DNA of 64,000 nucleotides. It comes from an uncultured Bacteroidia bacterium (GTDB lineage: Bacteria; Bacteroidota; Bacteroidia; Bacteroidales; F082). Positions 23,212 through 31,268 of the stretch are shown here, one piece after another. The stretch covers positions 248,001 to 312,000 of the forward strand of contig CADADR010000002.1 of assembly GCA_902786745.1 (NCBI GenBank), read 5' to 3'. Numbering within the stretch: the stretch's first letter is position 1; each line of letters begins with the position of its first letter. A program made the position numbers and the translations under genes. The notes beneath the pieces are model-generated. The model made no database searches. It saw only the letters and a program-made list of their open reading frames with translations, and was not told where the DNA came from.

Positions 23212-26055
23212 ATGAAAAGACTTCTACTAACAATTCTGTCGGTGATAGCTTTCGCTGGCGCGAGCAAAGCCCAGCATGTGTATTCGGCAGGCTACTTCTC
23301 GGATGGCGGCCAAAGACGTGCCGCAGTTTATATGGACGCTACGTTGTTGTATAGTTCATCTATAGGTAATGGCAACAACGAATCCTCCTCTGTGGTGGTG
23401 AACCCCAGCAACCAAGATGTATATTGGGTACGAAACAGTACTGTTCCTTCGTATGGTGACATCATGAAAAACGATGAAGTATTCCTTAATAACTATACGA
23501 CGGGTACCAAAATCAACAAATTGTATTGGCATGACAATAATTCTTCCAATGACCCAGAGTATTGTTTGTTCTCTGCTGGCTACACATACACCAGTCAAGA
23601 AAGTGCATATGCTGCTGTTTGGCGTGGTTCATCAGATGCCGAATTCTTATGCCCGGATTTTGGGAACGGTTATCAATCGATGGCGAATGGCATCTGTGTT
23701 TCGGGAAATGCCGCCTACCCTGACGTATGGTATTGTGGTGTCAAGTACACTAACCAAGGGGGTGTCGGACCTGGTTATGGTCCCCGAGCCACTGTATGGA
23801 AAAACAATTCACTCATGTACACACTCTCCGACATCAACTCTACTGCCAATGATATTGCTTACTATAACGGAGATGTCTATACATGCGGTTATGAGATCGT
23901 TGGCGAATACCATGTCGCAAAGGTGTGGAAAAACGGCTCAGTACTATACACACTCGGCGACGGTTCTGACAACTCAAATGCCTTTAAGATTAAGGTTGAT
24001 GGCGGAGATGTATATGTCAGCGGTTTTGTTTCTGGCAGTCGCATCATCTGGAAAAACGGAGAGATCCTCTATGATAGCCCTTGGTTGCTTGCTGGCATCG
24101 TGGTAAATTCTGAAGGAGTGTATTATAGTAGCAATTCAAGTGCTGGATCGACTAGCTGCCGAATCTTTAAGGATAATCAAATTATTTTTACTGTTCAAAA
24201 TTGCGAAGGTATCAATGACATCTTTCTGACTCCAGAAGAATGTACCAATCCGCAGCCCCGCCAGTTGCCATATTTCGAAGGTTTCGAGATGGGCACTACC
24301 GAATGGGCGTGTTGGGCTACCACTGATGAGGGAAACAATCTTGACGATCAAGGGACAGAAAGAGTTTCATATTGGCACCGCCTTGGTGTTATGGGAGATT
24401 ATTTGCCCTACACAGGAGCCCACTGTGCCTACCACCGCTACGGAAAACAGGCACAGGAAGGCTGGCTTATCAGCCCGCCCCTAATTATACCTTCTAACAA
24501 AAATGTAGAACTGACTTTCCAAACATTAGAGGAATACGGCTATGACATGGATTTTGAAGGCGTTATGGTGTCTACTACCAATCCGAATCCTAACGCCTTC
24601 CAACAAGTATGGTCACAATCCGACCCGAGCAACAGCTGGAAGGAAGTGACTATTGACCTGTCTGCTTATCAGGGTCAAACTATTTATATTGCCTTTGCTT
24701 ATATTGGCACCAATGCCCATGACTGGTATCTTGACGATGTGAGAGTAGAAGCGACTGGCGAAAACGAATATACCATTACAACAAACGTGAACCCTGTTGG
24801 TGCTGGCACAGTGGATGGCGCAGGCACCTATCCCGCAGGCGAGACAGTTTACCTCACCGCCTCCGCCAACCCAGGCTGGCAATTCAGCCATTGGAACGAC
24901 GGCATTACTACCAACCCGCGCAGCATCATCGTAAATGGTAACGCCACCTACACTGCCAATTTCTTGCAACAGAATTACACACTCACCGTCAATGCCAGCC
25001 CTGCTGAAGGTGGCACGGTGACTGGTGGCGGCAGCTACCATTATGGCGATGTGGCCACACTTACAGCAACGGCTAACAATGGCTTCACCTTCATTAGCTG
25101 GAGCGACGGTAACACCAATGCTACACGAACAGTCACGGTGACAGGCAATGCGACATACACGGCACTCTTCAACGCCGCTGGCACTACCATGTACACGGTC
25201 ACAGTGCTCTCCGACAACCCGCTGCTAGGCTCAGTGAGTGGCGGCGGCACCTATCCCGAAGGCGCTGTCATCCAAATTACAGCCACACCTAATCTAAACG
25301 CCCGCTTCGTCAGCTGGGACGACGGCAACACAGACAACCCACGCGATGTGATAGTAACAGGCAACATGACCTTCCACGCCATATTTGCCGCATTACAGCA
25401 TTATACCATTACCGTTGAGTCGGCCAACCCAACCATGGGAACGGCCACAGGTGGCGGTTCCTTCCTTGAAGGCACTACCATCACCATCAGCGCTACGCCA
25501 TACTCTGGCTACTACTTCACTAGTTGGGACGACGGCAATGCCGACAACCCACGCACCATTACCGTCACTCAAAATGCCACTTACAAGGCACAGTTCTCGG
25601 CAAATGCCGTGGTCACCTACACACTGACTGTGATATGCAACAACGCCGAAGGCACCGTCATTGGCGGCGGCACATATACTGCAGGCGCCACTGCCACCAT
25701 CGCCGCCATTCCCAACAGCGGCTATGAATTTGACAAGTGGAGCGATGGCAGTTCACACAACCCACGTCAAGTGATCGTTAACGACAATATGGTTTTCGTG
25801 GCCTTCTTCAAGGGCACAGGCGTCGACGAGGGCGAACTCAACCCGATGACGCTCTACCCCAACCCTGCCAAGGAGAGCATCCGCATCCTCGGCATCGAAG
25901 CCAACAGCACCATCGAGATCTATAACAGCCTCGGCGAGCGAGTGAGGACGGTCAACGCCGGCCCCGACCAGGAGATCGGCGTCAGCGACTTAGCCTCAGG
26001 CCTCTACCTCGTGCGCTGCGGCAACCGCATCCTGCGCTTCATAAAGCAACAATAA
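23212..26055 (+). CDS. T9SS-secreted protein with anchor-J domain and five InlB-like repeats
   Basis: A 947-residue exported protein. Signal peptide: MKRLLLTILSVIAFAGASKA. Residues of about 22-340 contain repeated units such as VWKNNSLMYTLSD and VWKNGSVLYTLGDG followed by VYTCGYE/VYVSGF, which look propeller-like. Residues of about 350-517 form a choice-of-anchor-J/cleaved-adhesin type domain (LPYFEGFEMGTTEW, WLISPPLIIP, DWYLDDVRVEA). Five tandem divergent InlB-B/Listeria-Bacteroides repeats of about 68 residues follow (518-863), each with GGG.Y and a WsDG.t.NPR core. The C-terminus is a type A T9SS sorting domain (MTLYPNPAKESIRI, LASGLYLVRC). It should be exported by T9SS and attached or released at the surface. 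It is divergent from the TPR kinase. Ligand unknown. Confidence 0.88.
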   Translation: MKRLLLTILSVIAFAGASKAQHVYSAGYFSDGGQRRAAVYMDATLLYSSSIGNGNNESSSVVVNPSNQDVYWVRNSTVPSYGDIMKNDEVFLNNYTTGTKINKLYWHDNNSSNDPEYCLFSAGYTYTSQESAYAAVWRGSSDAEFLCPDFGNGYQSMANGICVSGNAAYPDVWYCGVKYTNQGGVGPGYGPRATVWKNNSLMYTLSDINSTANDIAYYNGDVYTCGYEIVGEYHVAKVWKNGSVLYTLGDGSDNSNAFKIKVDGGDVYVSGFVSGSRIIWKNGEILYDSPWLLAGIVVNSEGVYYSSNSSAGSTSCRIFKDNQIIFTVQNCEGINDIFLTPEECTNPQPRQLPYFEGFEMGTTEWACWATTDEGNNLDDQGTERVSYWHRLGVMGDYLPYTGAHCAYHRYGKQAQEGWLISPPLIIPSNKNVELTFQTLEEYGYDMDFEGVMVSTTNPNPNAFQQVWSQSDPSNSWKEVTIDLSAYQGQTIYIAFAYIGTNAHDWYLDDVRVEATGENEYTITTNVNPVGAGTVDGAGTYPAGETVYLTASANPGWQFSHWNDGITTNPRSIIVNGNATYTANFLQQNYTLTVNASPAEGGTVTGGGSYHYGDVATLTATANNGFTFISWSDGNTNATRTVTVTGNATYTALFNAAGTTMYTVTVLSDNPLLGSVSGGGTYPEGAVIQITATPNLNARFVSWDDGNTDNPRDVIVTGNMTFHAIFAALQHYTITVESANPTMGTATGGGSFLEGTTITISATPYSGYYFTSWDDGNADNPRTITVTQNATYKAQFSANAVVTYTLTVICNNAEGTVIGGGTYTAGATATIAAIPNSGYEFDKWSDGSSHNPRQVIVNDNMVFVAFFKGTGVDEGELNPMTLYPNPAKESIRILGIEANSTIEIYNSLGERVRTVNAGPDQEIGVSDLASGLYLVRCGNRILRFIKQQ

Positions 26056-26076
26056 GACGTTTGTGATTGTTATCCC

Positions 26077-26110
26077 GGTTTCCGTGGCTGGCTTGCCCGC
26101 CACGGAAACC
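26077..26110 (+). terminator. Perfect 12-bp hairpin after the T9SS protein gene
   Basis: Arms GGTTTCCGTGGC (26077-26088) and their complement (26099-26110) enclose a 10-nt loop, 21 nt after the stop codon. The following bases AATTTTCG contain only a weak T-run. It may be an attenuating terminator or an mRNA 3'-end stabiliser before the next gene. Confidence 0.5.
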
Positions 26111-26131
26111 AATTTTCGAATCTTATAACCC

Positions 26132-29100
26132 TTGACCGCCACACCAACCATGAAAAGAAAAACATTACTCCTCTTCCTGCTCCTTGCTCTCCTTGCTCCC
26201 TGGTCAGCCAAGGCGCAACAATACGTGACCATTGGCAATTCGCAAAGTCCGTTCAGCACAGGTCTTTTTCCTGTTGCAACAGGGTGGTATTATTCTTTGT
26301 CACAGCAAATTTATACCTCCGACGAAATCGGGATGGCAGGCTACATCTCTTCCATCGCCTTCGATTATATAGTCAACGAATCATTCTCCATGGAAGGCGT
26401 GCAAGTGTATATGAAGAATGTAAGCAAGTCGTACTTCGAGTCGAATACTGACATGGTGTCCCTCGATGGTGCCACCAAGGTGTTTGAAGGCACTTTTACG
26501 GTTCAGGGGCCTGGCTGGGTGACGATTCAATTTGATACGCCTTTCTTCTACGATGGCACAAGCAATCTCTTGCTTTGCTGTTATGACCCCACAGAAGGCC
26601 TTATACAATGGAACTCGGAGTTATGGTTCCGTACAACAAAGGCTAATAGTAATAGAAGTATATGCTACTACAGTAATGAGTATTGTCCCGACATTAATGA
26701 TTTGTCGAATTATCAAGGCTATTACGGAAATTGCGATTATAATACCAGCAACATCCAACTTGTAATCTTTCCCAATATCTATTTCGAAGACCAATTACTG
26801 GAAGACATCTGCTTACAGCATTGGGACAGCAACGGAGACAACTCACTGAGCTACCCCGAAGCTGCTCAAGTGAGTAGCTTAAGCCTAGCATTCAATGGCA
26901 CTGGCATTAGCACATTCGACGAATTGCAGTATTTCACTGGGCTAGCCACTCTTAATCGATATGAATTCCAAAACTGCAATTCACTTGAGCGCATAACCGT
27001 CCCTCGGTCGGTCAACCTGATTCAACCCAGCATTTTTCAGGGATGCAACTCGTTGCGGCATATCACCGTAGACCCAGACAACCCGACCTTCGATTCGCGC
27101 GACAATTGCAATGCCATCATCGAGACAGCTACCAACAAGTTGGTCGCGGGTTGCAAAAGCACCATCATCCCCGAGGGCGTCACCGCCATTGGCGAAGGAG
27201 CACTCGAGAATTTGCCTATGAGCACACTCACTTTGCCGTCAACGCTTCAGACGATTGAAAGCTATGGCATACACCTCATCGATGGTTTGGAAAGCCTAAC
27301 GGTTAACGCCGTCACGCCACCCACAATCACCGAGCATTTCCTCTATGGCACTCCAAGGACCATCCCCGTCATCGTGCCTGTGGAAAGCCTCGCAGCCTAT
27401 CATAATTACAACAACACCGGACAACCTTGGGGCGGCTTCACCAACATCATTGCCGATGGCAACATCTCCTTCGTTGACCCCGCCGTGAAGGCCATCTGCG
27501 TGGCCAACTGGGACACCAACGGAGACGGCGAACTGAGCTATGCCGAAGCCGCCGCAGTGACCACCTTGAATCCTTCGGGACTATTCAACGGCAACGTGTT
27601 CTTTAATAATACCGAAATCACCTCGTTCAATGAATTGGAGTACTTCACCGGACTGACGAGCATCAATGATTACGCCTTCTATGGATGCAATAACTTGACT
27701 TCCGTCACCCTCCCGCATAGGGTTACCTCGATCGGAAACTCTGCGTTCTATAATTGCAGTGGCCTAACCTCGGTGACCATCGGCAACTCCGTGACCTCGA
27801 TCGGAGATTCGGCGTTCAATCATTGCACCAGCCTAACCTCGGTCACCATCGGCAACTCCGTGACCTCAATAGGCAGCTATGCTTTCGGTTCGTGTAGCGG
27901 ACTTACCTCTGTGAACATCCCCGACTCCGTGACCTCGATCGGAAGCACTGCGTTCTATAATTGCAGCGGCCTAACCTCGGTCACCATCGGCAACTCCGTG
28001 ACCTCAATTGACAGCTTTGCGTTTGAGGGATGCTCTAGCCTGACCTCGGTGACCATCCCTGCCTCGGTAACAAGCATAGGCAGTAATCCATTCGCTTATT
28101 GCGACCTACTTGAATCCATCACGGTGGATCCAGGCAACACAGTGTACAGCTCGCCCAACGGTTGCAACGCCATAATCAAGACTGCTGACCACCTGCTGGT
28201 TTTGGGCTGCAAGAACACCGTTATTCCTAACGATGTCACAACCATCTATGGTCATGCTTTCTATGGTTGTATTGGACTAACTTCCATTGAGATTCCTGCT
28301 TCTGTATCGAACATTTACACAAGCGCTTTCAACAGGTGTTCCAATCTCGAGGAAATAAGAGTTTGGGCTGTAACGCCACCCACCGCCTTCACACTTTGTT
28401 TTAACTATGTCCCTACCGACATTCCCGTTTATGTACCCTGCAACACGAAAACCGCCTATCAACAAGCGAGTGGTTGGAGTGTCTTCACCAATTACATCGA
28501 CCCGTGCGCCAACATCGACTTCGCCTATGAGGCAGTGAAAGCCATCTGCGTGGAATACTTTGACGCCAACCAAGACGACGAATTGAGCTACAGCGAAGCC
28601 GCAGCTGTGCTGAGTTTGGGTACGGTATTTCAAAATGCTTTCCAAGATGAAGGAACAAGTGTTTCTTTCAACGAGTTGCGATACTTCACCGGACTGACGA
28701 GCATCGATGATGATGCTTTTTCAAGCTGTTGGTCTCTGACTGCGTTAACGCTTCCTCCCTCAGTGCTAACCATCGGTGAGTTTTCCTTCTATGGCTGCAA
28801 CTTTTCCTCAATCGTGATCCCCAATTCGGTAACCTCCATCGGTAGCCATGCCTTCCGCAGTTGCGACGCCCTCACCTCGATAACGATTCCGAGCTCGGTG
28901 ACCTCCATCAGCGAGAATCCGTTTTTTTATTGCCCCGCATTGGCAAGCATCACGGTGGAGGCAGGCAACACGGTGTACAGCTCACCCGAGGGCTCTAATG
29001 CCATTATCAAGACTGAGGAACACAAACTGGTTTCGGGCTGCAAGAACACGGTCATCCCTGAAGGCGTGACCACCATCGGAGCATCCGCCTTCGGTGGCTG

Positions 29101-30268
29101 TTCGAGTCTCACTGAGATACACATCCCTAGCTCCGTGACGCTTATTGATGCTTGGGCATTCATGGATTGTTCAGGCCTCATCACCGTCACTATTCCCAGC
29201 TCGGTGTCTTTCATCGGCAATGTTGCCTTCAATGGATGCACAGGCCTTTCTTCCATCACTGTGGAACGCGAGACACCGCCCACGTTAGACAATGGTGTCT
29301 TCGATAATACTAGCATCCCCGTCTACGTGCCCTGCGGCAGCCTTGAGGCCTACCAAAACTACAACAACACGGGCACGCCCTGGGGCGGCTTCACCAATAT
29401 CCACGACCTCTGCGAGAACCCGCTTTGCGTGGCCCCAACCAATGTGGAGGTGACCAGCACCGAGCCACAAAATGGCTACAACGGTTTTACTTTCAGCTTC
29501 ACGCCTGGGCATGAGGAACAGACTTTATGGTCCTTCTACGTGAGCGAGGATTACGAGTTGCCCGCAACCTATCAGGAGATGGTCGCCAATGGCTGGTTAG
29601 GTAGCACGAATCAAACCGTGGGCAGTTATTATCCCACGGATGAGGACGAATTGGCGATGGAAGGCACGACCTACTACCTTTGGGTGGGCTACAACTGCGG
29701 CACTGAAGGAGACCCCGACATCGTTTGGAGCGAAGGTCCCGCCACGGTCACCATACCTTCGGAAATTGTGTATAATCTTACATCTGGCGTCAACTGGTGG
29801 GCTCCTCTATCACCAATAACCTTGGGAGAACTTAAGTCCCAACTATACGGCATACCTGTTGTCATCAACTCGCAAAACGAAGGATTCTTATACGGTGAGA
29901 ACGACTGGAGTGGTACGCTCAGCAAAAGCGACGACTACATCATCCAGCCCGGAGAGATGTACAAGATTGTGATCAAAGACGATAGCAGTAAAGATGTCTA
30001 CGTATTTGCTGTGCCACAAACTTGGGCCAATGTCGAACTACAGCATGGCTACAACTGGTTCGGCTATACTGGAAACACAAAGCCCATCGCCAACGCCATC
30101 GGGCTCAACAGCCCGCCAACTAACGGTGACAAGATCATCGACGAAAACGGCCACGAGGCTACCTACCAAGACGGCAGTTGGACTGGCGATTTGACCCACT
30201 TGTATAAAGGTCGTGGCTACGTCTACTATTCCGCCGCCGATTACACCAGACCGCTTTATCTGCAATAA
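26132..30268 (+). CDS. BspA-type leucine-rich-repeat surface protein with WNW C-terminal domain
   Basis: A 1378-residue exported protein. Signal peptide MKRKTLLLFLLLALLAPWSA. The N-terminal β-rich domain (25-225) has GWVTIQFDTPFFYDGTSNLL. Three EF-hand-like modules (about 229, 458 and 808) read DSNGDNSLSYPEA, DTNGDGELSYAEA and DANQDDELSYSEA, each followed by FNELxYFTGLTSI-type linkers into BspA LRR_5 repeats (SVTIGNSVTSIGSYAFGSCS; about 23 residues each). A fibronectin-like domain follows (about 1095-1210, APTNVEVTSTEPQNGYNGF). The C-terminal 160 residues carry two halves with VNWWAP and YNWFGYTG, shared with the proteins at 50004 and 56696. No canonical T9SS type A domain is seen. It probably binds host or matrix molecules. 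It is downstream of, and co-directional with, the 947-residue gene. Confidence 0.85.
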   Translation: MTATPTMKRKTLLLFLLLALLAPWSAKAQQYVTIGNSQSPFSTGLFPVATGWYYSLSQQIYTSDEIGMAGYISSIAFDYIVNESFSMEGVQVYMKNVSKSYFESNTDMVSLDGATKVFEGTFTVQGPGWVTIQFDTPFFYDGTSNLLLCCYDPTEGLIQWNSELWFRTTKANSNRSICYYSNEYCPDINDLSNYQGYYGNCDYNTSNIQLVIFPNIYFEDQLLEDICLQHWDSNGDNSLSYPEAAQVSSLSLAFNGTGISTFDELQYFTGLATLNRYEFQNCNSLERITVPRSVNLIQPSIFQGCNSLRHITVDPDNPTFDSRDNCNAIIETATNKLVAGCKSTIIPEGVTAIGEGALENLPMSTLTLPSTLQTIESYGIHLIDGLESLTVNAVTPPTITEHFLYGTPRTIPVIVPVESLAAYHNYNNTGQPWGGFTNIIADGNISFVDPAVKAICVANWDTNGDGELSYAEAAAVTTLNPSGLFNGNVFFNNTEITSFNELEYFTGLTSINDYAFYGCNNLTSVTLPHRVTSIGNSAFYNCSGLTSVTIGNSVTSIGDSAFNHCTSLTSVTIGNSVTSIGSYAFGSCSGLTSVNIPDSVTSIGSTAFYNCSGLTSVTIGNSVTSIDSFAFEGCSSLTSVTIPASVTSIGSNPFAYCDLLESITVDPGNTVYSSPNGCNAIIKTADHLLVLGCKNTVIPNDVTTIYGHAFYGCIGLTSIEIPASVSNIYTSAFNRCSNLEEIRVWAVTPPTAFTLCFNYVPTDIPVYVPCNTKTAYQQASGWSVFTNYIDPCANIDFAYEAVKAICVEYFDANQDDELSYSEAAAVLSLGTVFQNAFQDEGTSVSFNELRYFTGLTSIDDDAFSSCWSLTALTLPPSVLTIGEFSFYGCNFSSIVIPNSVTSIGSHAFRSCDALTSITIPSSVTSISENPFFYCPALASITVEAGNTVYSSPEGSNAIIKTEEHKLVSGCKNTVIPEGVTTIGASAFGGCSSLTEIHIPSSVTLIDAWAFMDCSGLITVTIPSSVSFIGNVAFNGCTGLSSITVERETPPTLDNGVFDNTSIPVYVPCGSLEAYQNYNNTGTPWGGFTNIHDLCENPLCVAPTNVEVTSTEPQNGYNGFTFSFTPGHEEQTLWSFYVSEDYELPATYQEMVANGWLGSTNQTVGSYYPTDEDELAMEGTTYYLWVGYNCGTEGDPDIVWSEGPATVTIPSEIVYNLTSGVNWWAPLSPITLGELKSQLYGIPVVINSQNEGFLYGENDWSGTLSKSDDYIIQPGEMYKIVIKDDSSKDVYVFAVPQTWANVELQHGYNWFGYTGNTKPIANAIGLNSPPTNGDKIIDENGHEATYQDGSWTGDLTHLYKGRGYVYYSAADYTRPLYLQ

Positions 30269-30285
30269 AGCTGCGAAGTAGCTCA

Positions 30286-30390
30286 GCCAAACGGCAGATG
30301 ACGTGGTTAAGGAAAGACAATAGCTATGGATGGATTATGCCGGAAGACTTTGATAATACCGTATCAGTCCTTCGGCAGGTGCTTGCATGA
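30286..30390 (+). pseudogene. Relic of a miaA 3' end (right direct repeat)
   Basis: The frame from 30286 reads AKRQMTWLRKDNSYGWIMPE and on to a TGA at 30388-30390, matching the last coding segment of MiaA (AKRQMTWLRKDTGYQWIMPE). The first 32 nt equal 20333-20364; later differences are mainly silent. The bases just before 30286 do not match miaA, so the boundary is sharp. It begins 18 nt after the stop of the LRR gene and overlaps the end of the convergent BadF-type kinase gene. It cannot be expressed as MiaA. Confidence 0.8.
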
Positions 30391-31171
30391 TTTCGCCTAT
30401 GGCGAGGCCATAATCGGCAAGGCTTTCCTTCAGGATGTCCTGGAAATGGAAAGCCACTGAGCCGATAAAGCTTACCTTTAATGAACTACTGGCGTTGTCA
30501 CGAATGACAAAAGCCTCGATAAAAGCGTTGAAACAACGTTTCACCAAGTCATGCATAAAAGGATACGCTTGGTTTTCGCCCGCGAACTTGGCGAAGGTGG
30601 CCAGATACTTCGATGGCTGTCCCTCGTGATACAGCCGTTGGACGAATGCCTTCAAATCCAAATGATACTCCGCTTCGAATCTCATTCGCAATTCCTCGGG
30701 CATGAAGCCATAGAAATAGGTACGCACCACTTCCCTTCCAATGTGCATCCCACTGCCCTCGTCGCCAACAAGATAGCCCAGCGACACTGCCTTTTCCGTA
30801 ATATGCTCGCCATCGTAAAGACAAGCGTTAGAACCCGTCCCGAGGATACAGGCGATACCTTTATCATGGCCTAACACAGCATGACAGGCCGCCATCAAAT
30901 CATGGGTGACATGGATTTCGGCAAAAGGAAAACGTTCTTGAAAGACTTCCTTGATCAGAAGGCAATTCTGCTCATTGCCACAGCCCGTGCCGTAATAATG
31001 AATAAAATGGATTCCGTCGGGTAGTGACACGCCATGACACATGTCTACCAAGCATTGCCTCTCAGCGTAATTTGGGTTGAAGCCTTCGGTATAGAAACGC
31101 TGCTTGACAGTGTTTCCGTCAAGGAGAATCCATTCCATTTTGGTCGAACCGGCGTCGATAATGAGCCTCAT
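30335..31171 (-). CDS. BadF/BcrA-family ATPase, probable N-acetylglucosamine kinase
   Basis: A 278-residue cytoplasmic sugar kinase of the ASKHA fold. The phosphate-1 loop reads MRLIIDAGSTKMEWILLDG, the phosphate-2 region GIACILGTGSNACLYDG, with GYLVGDEGSGMHIGREVV after it. These are hallmarks of eukaryote-type GlcNAc kinases in Bacteroidetes. The start at 31171 is chosen because the phosphate-1 loop begins there and a -7 box (31189-31196) lies just upstream; a longer frame would start upstream of that box. It converges on the miaA relic and is divergent from speA. It may phosphorylate hexosamines released by glycan breakdown; substrate is inferred from family only. Confidence 0.8.
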   Translation of the reverse strand: MRLIIDAGSTKMEWILLDGNTVKQRFYTEGFNPNYAERQCLVDMCHGVSLPDGIHFIHYYGTGCGNEQNCLLIKEVFQERFPFAEIHVTHDLMAACHAVLGHDKGIACILGTGSNACLYDGEHITEKAVSLGYLVGDEGSGMHIGREVVRTYFYGFMPEELRMRFEAEYHLDLKAFVQRLYHEGQPSKYLATFAKFAGENQAYPFMHDLVKRCFNAFIEAFVIRDNASSSLKVSFIGSVAFHFQDILKESLADYGLAIGEIMQAPAEGLIRYYQSLPA

Positions 31172-31188
31172 AGGTGCATAATTTTGTG

Positions 31189-31196
31189 CAAAAATA
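31189..31196 (-). promoter_or_regulatory. -7 box of the BadF-type kinase
   Basis: TATTTTTG followed by C on the minus strand, 17 nt upstream of the start at 31171. Confidence 0.5.
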
Positions 31197-31227
31197 AGGA
31201 AAACTGCGTAAAACCGAATATTTTTAA

Positions 31228-31235
31228 TAGTTTTG
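31228..31235 (+). promoter_or_regulatory. -7 box of speA
   Basis: TAGTTTTG followed by C fits TAnnTTTG, 33 nt upstream of the speA start at 31269. It supports that start over the in-frame codon at 31233. Confidence 0.5.
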
Positions 31236-31268
31236 CAGCCCATTTATAATCCATTAAAACCTGTAGCA

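Noticed and set aside
27700..28110. Dense tandem repeats that could be taken for a CRISPR array
   Set aside because: They are in-frame codons for BspA-type LRR units of about 69 nt in one long gene; there are no unique spacers.
20365..30285. Search for an integrase or transposase inside the segment flanked by the miaA repeats
   Set aside because: All coding space is taken by the kinase, regulator and two surface proteins; no recombinase was found, so I do not call the segment an integrative element outright.
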